From the NCBI RefSeq assembly GCF_003990975.1, contig NZ_RZJR01000018.1, forward strand, positions 42,875 to 106,874: a DNA stretch of 64,000 nt, in the 5' to 3' direction. Position numbers and translations under genes: made by a program. This DNA is from Cohnella sp. AR92. Its GTDB lineage: Bacteria > Bacillota > Bacilli > Paenibacillales > Paenibacillaceae. A model generated the notes under the pieces. It did no database searches. It was not told the DNA's origin and saw only the letters and a list, made by a program, of their open reading frames with translations. Shown one piece after another: positions 59,152-64,000 of the stretch (its first letter is position 1; the number at the start of each line of letters is the position of its first letter).

Positions 59152-59577
59152 TTACGCATACCACGGATCTTGCATCAACCAGATAATGACCAGAAACAGA
59201 ATGAACGCGATCGCGCTGAACGTGCGGGCTTTGGACACGTTGCCGGAGATATCCTGATTGCCGGCGGCAGCCGCGCGAATCCGCTTCAACGGTCCTTGAA
59301 CCATGCCGGCCATCGCTCCGATGGCGACGAACAGTACGATGATGACGATCATCCATGCGGTCTTATAGTCAGCCTGGGAGATCAGATAGCCTCCCGTCAG
59401 CAATTGCAGCACCAGCGAGAATTGGCCGACGCGGCCAGCCGTCAGAAGTCCGCTCGCAAGGCCTTCCTGGGCCGGAGTCGAGAGCTGCTTGAACTTGCCT
59501 ACCAGGAAGGGCAGAATCGCATAAATCCCCATCCCGACGGCGCCGACGACGTGCAGAAACAACATAACCGTATTCAT
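59152..59577 (-). CDS. Small four-helix membrane protein
   Basis: A 141-residue integral membrane protein with four predicted helices (VMLFLHVVGAVGMG; GQFSLVLQLLTGGYLI; AWMIVIIVLFVAIGAMAGM; FSAIAFILFLVIIWLM). No charged pair or Cys motif suggests chemistry; it resembles DUF2269-type predicted membrane proteins. The ATG at 59577 follows AAGGGGA; a longer frame upstream to 59685 lacks a ribosome site. Transcribed alone between mdh and the AT-rich island. Confidence 0.75.
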   Translation of the reverse strand: MNTVMLFLHVVGAVGMGIYAILPFLVGKFKQLSTPAQEGLASGLLTAGRVGQFSLVLQLLTGGYLISQADYKTAWMIVIIVLFVAIGAMAGMVQGPLKRIRAAAAGNQDISGNVSKARTFSAIAFILFLVIIWLMQDPWYA

Positions 59578-59703
59578 GATCACTAGTCCCCTTTGGCAGA
59601 ATATACAACATTCCAAGTCCAGTATACACAATTCTCGCGGCAAACAAAACAAAACGCTTCCAACGATTCGCCGACTTCTGAACAAACGGTGACAAATCGC
59701 ATA

Positions 59704-59748
59704 TTAAAGCCCTCGCATTCGGCCGAATCGCCTGAATGCGAGGGCTGC
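59704..59748 (-). terminator. Terminator of mdh
   Basis: AGCCCTCGCATTC pairs with GAATGCGAGGGCT (13-bp arms), followed on the minus strand by TTTAATAT. Confidence 0.85.
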
Positions 59749-59768
59749 TAAGTTCCGCGGGAATAAGC

Positions 59769-60713
59769 TCAGCCGTTCTCGACGACTTGGATAACGCTTC
59801 GGACAGAATTCGCGGATCTGTCCAGCGCCGCCTTCTCTTCCGCCGTCAGCTCCAGCTCGAAGATCTTCTCGATGCCGTCCCCGCCGAGAACCGCCAAGAC
59901 GCCGATGAACAGGTTGCTGTAGCCATACTCGCCTTCCAGCAGAGCGATAACCGGAAGGATCCGCTTCTTGTCCTTAAGGACGGCTTCGGTCATCTGAACA
60001 AGAGAAGCAGCAGGAGCATAATACGCGCTGCCGTTGCCGAGCAGGTTCACGATCTCTCCGCCGCCGACGCGGGTGCGCGCGACGATGGCGTCTATCTGCT
60101 CCTTGGGGAGCAGCTTCTCGACCGGCATGCCCCCGATCGTCGTATAACGGACGAGCGGAACCATGTCGTCCCCATGGCCTCCGAGCACGACGCCGCGAAC
60201 GTCTTCGACCGATACGTTAAGAGCTTCCGCCAGAAACGTGTTGTAGCGGGCCGTATCCAAGACGCCGGATTGGCCGATGACGCGATTCTTCGGGAAGCCA
60301 AGGGTCTTGTAGGCCACGTAAGTCATCGCGTCGACCGGGTTCGAGAGGATGATGACGTAGGCGTTCGGGCTCGTAGCCTTCACGTTCTCGCATACGGCCT
60401 TCATGATGCCGGCATTCGTGTTTACGAGGTCGTCCCGGCTCATCCCCGGCTTGCGGGCGATCCCCGCCGTGATGATCACGACGTCGGAACCGGCCGAATC
60501 GGCATAATCGGCCGTCCCCGTAATGCGCGAATCGATCCCTTGCACCGGAGTCGATTCCAGCATGTCCAGCGCCTTGCCCTTCGTTGGATTCTCCAGCTGA
60601 GGAATATCCAACAGAACGACGTCCCCCAGCTCCTTCTGAGCCAGCATAAGCGCCGTCGTCGCTCCCGTGAACCCCGCCCCGATTACCGTTATTTTCGCTC
60701 GTTTGATCGCCAT
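59769..60713 (-). CDS. mdh: Malate dehydrogenase
   Basis: A 314-residue NAD-dependent enzyme oxidising malate to oxaloacetate. The Rossmann motif GAGFTGAT, an NAD-selecting Asp in VVLLDIP, the substrate Arg loop ARKPGMSRDDL and catalytic His in GGHGDDMVPL are present. It is of the LDH-like type usual in Bacilli. It is third in the citZ-icd-mdh series, but 275 bp from icd. Confidence 0.96.
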   Translation of the reverse strand: MAIKRAKITVIGAGFTGATTALMLAQKELGDVVLLDIPQLENPTKGKALDMLESTPVQGIDSRITGTADYADSAGSDVVIITAGIARKPGMSRDDLVNTNAGIMKAVCENVKATSPNAYVIILSNPVDAMTYVAYKTLGFPKNRVIGQSGVLDTARYNTFLAEALNVSVEDVRGVVLGGHGDDMVPLVRYTTIGGMPVEKLLPKEQIDAIVARTRVGGGEIVNLLGNGSAYYAPAASLVQMTEAVLKDKKRILPVIALLEGEYGYSNLFIGVLAVLGGDGIEKIFELELTAEEKAALDRSANSVRSVIQVVENG

Positions 60714-60746
60714 GTCAAGAACTCCCTCCTGATTCGCTTATTTAGG

Positions 60747-60953
60747 TAATAAAAAAACATGCCAAACTCTCTTCTCCAATCCTATTGTTCCCTGCGCTTC
60801 TGTCTCCCAGACGTTATTCGTTCGGGTGTCCAGAGGTACAGGTTTCCGTCAGGAAACCATCTTCGGGAGCATGAACCCAGCCCTCGGAGTCCCCCTTGGA
60901 AGGGGGAGTGAGGGGGTTCGGAATTGAAATGAGCTGTTTGGCATGAATTTATT
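60747..60953. repeat. MITE-like inverted-repeat segment between icd and mdh
   Basis: CATGCCAAAC (60759-60768) recurs inverted as GTTTGGCATG near 60936-60945, with AT-rich extensions on both outer sides that also partly pair. Inside are two small hairpins (GGTTTCC/GGAAACC; CCCCCTT/AAGGGGG). It fills most of the 275-bp gap. Confidence 0.45.
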
Positions 60954-60988
60954 TAATACGGTTTATAGGGAATCGTAGGGGACCGCCC

Positions 60989-62284
60989 TTACATGTTCTT
61001 GATGATTTGGTCCGCGAACTCCGAGCACTTCACTTCCGTAGCGCCCTCCATCAGACGAGCGAAGTCATACGTGACGACCTTCTCGTTAATGGAATCTTCA
61101 AGGCCCTTGTAGATGAGGTCAGCCGCTTCTTGCCAGCCGAGGTGCTCGAAGAGCATAACGCCGGACAGGATAACGGAACCCGGGTTAACAACGTCCTTGT
61201 CCGCATACTTCGGAGCCGTGCCGTGAGTCGCTTCGAAGATCGCGTGGCCCGTCAGGTAGTTGATGTTCGCTCCCGGAGCGATACCGATGCCGCCTACTTG
61301 CGCAGCCAGCGCGTCGGACAGGTAGTCGCCGTTCAGGTTCAACGTCGCGATAACGTCGAAGTCCGTCGGACGAGTCAGAACTTGCTGAAGCGCGATGTCG
61401 GCGATAGCATCCTTTACGAGGATCTTGCCTTCGGCAAGAGCAGCCTTCTGCGCCGCGTTAGCCGCTTCTTCGCCTTGCTCGGCCTTGATCTTGTCGTATT
61501 GGCCCCACGTGAAGGTTTGGCCGGCGAATTCGGTTTCCGCTACTTCGTAGCCCCAGTTCTTGAACGCGCCTTCCGTGAACTTCATGATATTGCCCTTGTG
61601 AACGAGGGTAACGGACTTGCGCTTGTGCTTGATCGCGTATTCGATCGCCGCGCGAACGAGACGCTTCGAGCCGTCGGACGATACCGGCTTGATGCCGATG
61701 CCGGACGTTTCAGGGAAGCGGATCTTGTTAACGCCCATTTCCTTCTGCAGGAACTCGATTACCTTCTTGGCGTCAGCCGTCTCTGCTTGATACTCGATAC
61801 CGGCATAGATGTCCTCCGTGTTCTCGCGGAAGATAACCATGTCAACGAGCTCAGGACGCTTAACCGGGGATGGAACGCCGTTGAAGTAACGAACCGGACG
61901 CAAGCAAACGTACAGGTCCAGCTCTTGGCGAAGAGCAACGTTCAGGGAACGGATGCCGCCGCCGATCGGAGTGGTCAGAGGACCCTTGATCGCGATGATG
62001 TATTCGCGGATAGCCGTCAGCGTGTCAGCCGGCAGCCACTCGCCGTAAGTATTGAATGCTTTCTCGCCTGCGAACACTTCGTACCAAGCGATCTTCTTCT
62101 CGCCCTTGTAGGCTTTCTCTACGGCTGCGTCCAGAACGCGCTGGGAAGCGCGCCAGATGTCGCGGCCCGTGCCGTCGCCTTCGATGAACGGAATGATTGG
62201 GTTGTTAGGTACGTTCAGAACGCCGTTCTGTACGGTAATGGCTTCGCCGGAAGTCGGCGCCGCGAATTTCTCGAGTTGTGCCAT
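60989..62284 (-). CDS. icd: Isocitrate dehydrogenase (NADP type)
   Basis: A 431-residue enzyme converting isocitrate to 2-oxoglutarate. The phosphate-binding loop PIGGGIRSLNVALRQ carries the Ser, the Arg ligands follow in YVCLRPVRYF, and catalytic residues lie in NTEDIYAGIE and the KGNIMKFTEGAF lysine. ATHGTAPKYADKD is the NADP-binding region. It is the second gene in the citZ-icd-mdh order of Bacillus, 120 bp after citZ. Confidence 0.96.
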   Translation of the reverse strand: MAQLEKFAAPTSGEAITVQNGVLNVPNNPIIPFIEGDGTGRDIWRASQRVLDAAVEKAYKGEKKIAWYEVFAGEKAFNTYGEWLPADTLTAIREYIIAIKGPLTTPIGGGIRSLNVALRQELDLYVCLRPVRYFNGVPSPVKRPELVDMVIFRENTEDIYAGIEYQAETADAKKVIEFLQKEMGVNKIRFPETSGIGIKPVSSDGSKRLVRAAIEYAIKHKRKSVTLVHKGNIMKFTEGAFKNWGYEVAETEFAGQTFTWGQYDKIKAEQGEEAANAAQKAALAEGKILVKDAIADIALQQVLTRPTDFDVIATLNLNGDYLSDALAAQVGGIGIAPGANINYLTGHAIFEATHGTAPKYADKDVVNPGSVILSGVMLFEHLGWQEAADLIYKGLEDSINEKVVTYDFARLMEGATEVKCSEFADQIIKNM

Positions 62285-62341
62285 GAATGATTCTCCTCCT
62301 AAATATCGTCTATGTGTATTTTACCGCAAGAAACCGGCGCT

Positions 62342-62377
62342 CGTCCTCCCCCGCCCACAGATGCGGGGAAGAGGACG
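62342..62377 (-). promoter_or_regulatory. Hairpin between citZ and icd
   Basis: CGTCCTCCCCCGC and GCGGGGAAGAGGACG pair with small mismatches around an 8-nt loop; no strong U-run. Possibly an mRNA-processing or partial terminator structure. Confidence 0.5.
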
Positions 62378-62404
62378 GACCGCCGGCAAATAACCGACTC
62401 GTTC

Positions 62405-63520
62405 TTATGCGCGATCTTCGATCGCCGCGTAGCTCTGGCCGACCGGACCGACGTACTCGGCGCGAGGGCGGATCAAGCGGTTATCCTCGTATTGCTCGAG
62501 GATGTGAGCCGTCCAGCCGGAGACGCGGCTGATCGCGAAGAGCGGAGTGAACAGGTCGCGCGGGATACCCAGCATAGTGTAGCAAGAAGCGGAATAGAAG
62601 TCGACATTCGGACGAAGGCCCTTCTGTCCGACAACCATCGATTCGATCTTGACGGACATCTCGTACAGCCTCATGTCGCCCTTCAGCTCGCCGAGAGACT
62701 TCGACATCGCTTGAAGATGCTTCGCGCGAGGGTCGCCGTTCTTGTAAACGCGGTGGCCGAAGCCCATGATCTTCTCTTTCTTGTCGAACTTGGCTTGCAC
62801 GTAAGGCTCGACGTTCTCGAGGGTAGCGATCTCGTCAAGCATGACCATGACCGCTTCGTTGGCGCCGCCGTGCAGAGGGCCCTTAAGGGCTCCGATAGCG
62901 GAGGTTACGCCGGAATAGATATCGGACAGAGTGCCCACCGTGACGCGAGCGGCGAACGTGGAAGCGTTCAGCTCATGGTCGGCGTGCAGGACAAGAGCCT
63001 TGTCCAAAGCTTCTACCGCGATGGCTGCAGGCTCTTCGCCCGACAGCATGTAGAGGAAGTTGTAAGCGACGCTTGCGCCCTTCTTCGGAGCGATAGGCTC
63101 TTTGCCTTCGCGGATGCGGGCGAATGCGGCTACGACCGCAGGAAGCTGAGCTTGAAGCTTAACGGCCTTGCGGAAGTTAGCCTCGCGGCTCATGTCTTGA
63201 GCCTCGTCGTCGTACAGTGCCAAGCTGGAGATCGCCGTGCGGAGAGCCGCCATCGAGTTGCTGCCGGAAGGATACAAACGAAGGCCGGCGATAACCGCTT
63301 CCGGAACCTGCGCGTATTCATCCAGTTGAGCCTTGAGCGAAGCAAGCTCGGACGAATTCGGCAGCTTGCCGTGCCAGAGCAGATAAGCCACTTCTTCGAA
63401 AGTCGCTTTCTCTGCTAGTTCGTCAATGTTATAGCCGCGGTACGTGAGCACGCCGTCGATGATAGAGCTGATCGATGACGTCGCAGCTACGATGCCTTCC
63501 AGGCCTTTTGTTGCTGTCAT
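62405..63520 (-). CDS. citZ: Citrate synthase
   Basis: A 371-residue type-II-like citrate synthase of the short Gram-positive form. Catalytic residues: His in ADHELNAST, His in GPLHGGANEAV, and the GFGHRVYKNGDPRA loop; the catalytic Asp lies in VDFYSA. The ATG at 63520 has AAAGGAGAG upstream; the 30-residue upstream extension lacks conservation. It begins the citZ-icd-mdh series and lies about 200 bp from a CcpC-like site. Confidence 0.96.
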   Translation of the reverse strand: MTATKGLEGIVAATSSISSIIDGVLTYRGYNIDELAEKATFEEVAYLLWHGKLPNSSELASLKAQLDEYAQVPEAVIAGLRLYPSGSNSMAALRTAISSLALYDDEAQDMSREANFRKAVKLQAQLPAVVAAFARIREGKEPIAPKKGASVAYNFLYMLSGEEPAAIAVEALDKALVLHADHELNASTFAARVTVGTLSDIYSGVTSAIGALKGPLHGGANEAVMVMLDEIATLENVEPYVQAKFDKKEKIMGFGHRVYKNGDPRAKHLQAMSKSLGELKGDMRLYEMSVKIESMVVGQKGLRPNVDFYSASCYTMLGIPRDLFTPLFAISRVSGWTAHILEQYEDNRLIRPRAEYVGPVGQSYAAIEDRA

Positions 63521-63718
63521 GGATATCTCTCCTTTGTTCGTAATGGTTAAGAAATCACTCAAAAAAAGCGTAATCCGCTGGAATGATCGCAATATTCCCG
63601 ACTTCGTCAAACTTTAGAGCTGTTTTTGCCTATTTTTAAGCTGAAATCGAAAAATGTTACGAATTCAAGTCATAATCAATGATAAACGATTTCAACTTCG
63701 ATTGGAACAAAACGAGAC

Positions 63719-63733
63719 ATAAAAATGCTTTAT
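63719..63733. promoter_or_regulatory. CcpC-like box upstream of citZ
   Basis: ATAA-N7-TTAT, the dyad recognised by the citrate-responsive LysR regulator CcpC in B. subtilis citZ and citB promoters. A second half-similar element (ATAATCAATGATAA) lies at 63671-63684. Apart from these, 63521-63890 is AT-rich without a gene. Confidence 0.45.
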
Positions 63734-63887
63734 CGAAGGTATAAGAATAAGCTCTCATTTTCGATTTTTGATATGTAATTTGACAAACATACGTCATTAT
63801 TTACTAGCGCACTCGTTTTAATTCATAACATGCCGAACATCTTTAACACTCCGATGTGGTCAATATGTGGTCAAACGTGGTCGCATA

Positions 63888-63927
63888 AAAATAAGCCCCA
63901 GGAATTAACTGGGGCTTTCTGATTTCA
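63888..63927 (-). terminator. Terminator of gene cut by right edge
   Basis: AAGCCCCAG pairs with CTGGGGCTT around GTTAATTC-type loop; TTTTTAT follows on the minus strand. Confidence 0.85.
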
Positions 63928-63930
63928 ACC

Positions 63931-64000
63931 TTATTTGAATGACAACCCATCTTTGAAACCTTCACGGTAAGCGATCTCTACCACGGCATATCTTTTAATG
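63931..64000 (-). CDS. C-terminal end of an unidentified gene (partial)
   Basis: Twenty-two codons before a TAA stop at 63931 are open to the window edge, reading IKRYAVVEIAYREGFKDGLS and ending FK. A strong terminator follows at once, which supports a real gene end. Too short to identify. Confidence 0.45.
   Translation of the reverse strand, partial: IKRYAVVEIAYREGFKDGLSFK

Noticed and set aside
61007..62290. Plus-strand frame of 427 codons opposite icd
   Set aside because: Antisense shadow of a strongly conserved metabolic gene; no ribosome site and no domain.

Overview
The window reads as a chromosomal stretch of a spore-forming, GC-rich Firmicute of the Paenibacillaceae (Paenibacillus/Cohnella-like). 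Signs are an alpha/beta-type small acid-soluble spore protein, YtaF, NrdR, a duplicated PstB, an SLH-anchored surface protein, many AraC-type regulators beside carbohydrate ABC importers, and conserved blocks (citZ, icd, mdh, phoR/phoP; polA, mutM, ytaF, coaE, nrdR) that in Bacillus form one region but are dispersed here. Family names rest on motifs read by eye; no database search was run.

Layout. 0-3.5 kb: a zinc-ribbon protein cut by the window edge and a two-component system flanked by two near-identical terminators. 3.5-11.9 kb: a GH127 beta-L-arabinofuranosidase operon (binding protein, two permeases, hydrolase), a divergent AraC regulator and an unrecognised 577-residue protein. 11.9-18.5 kb: a 1430-residue surface protein (14 RCC1-like repeats, Ig-like domains, three SLH domains), divergent from a second two-component system whose probable operator lies in the shared promoter. 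18.6-19.0 kb: three tRNA-Lys(CUU) and one tRNA-Ala(GGC). 19.2-25.8 kb: nrdR, a spore protein gene, a lytic transglycosylase, coaE, ytaF, mutM, polA. 25.9-31.7 kb: an AraC regulator and a galactan operon (ganS-ganP-ganQ-ganB). 31.9-33 kb: a TerC-type gene behind a yybP-ykoY (Mn2+) riboswitch. 33.1-38.3 kb: pstS-pstC-pstA-pstB-pstB-phoU behind a four-hexamer PhoP box. 38.4-43.7 kb: a soluble CBS-MCP protein, then three secreted lipoproteins: a carboxypeptidase-regulatory-like protein, a PQQ-dehydrogenase-type propeller and a divergent cupredoxin with a CuA-like site. 44.1-45.2 kb: a decayed IS1182-like element. 45.2-49.5 kb: two Gfo/Idh/MocA oxidoreductases, a sugar isomerase and an AraC regulator. 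49.7-51.9 kb: an amino-acid importer with fused binding protein and permease. 52-64 kb: rsgA, a short strongly promoted transcript with a 26-residue ORF, phoP, phoR, fumarase, a YfbR-like nucleotidase, a 14-bp minisatellite, a small membrane protein, mdh, icd, citZ and a cut-off gene end.

How it works together. Two phosphate loci share one control signature: phoP and pstS each carry four PhoP hexamers in 11-bp register ending exactly 9 bp before the -10. Polysaccharide genes form two separate import-and-hydrolysis units (arabinofuranosides, galactans). citZ, icd, mdh and fumarase supply most of one arm of the TCA cycle. The most unusual module is the lipoprotein set at 39.8-43.7 kb, which looks like an extracellular quinoprotein/copper redox system in a Gram-positive; the quinoprotein carries the W-D-Y-D motif associated with lanthanide-dependent PQQ dehydrogenases.
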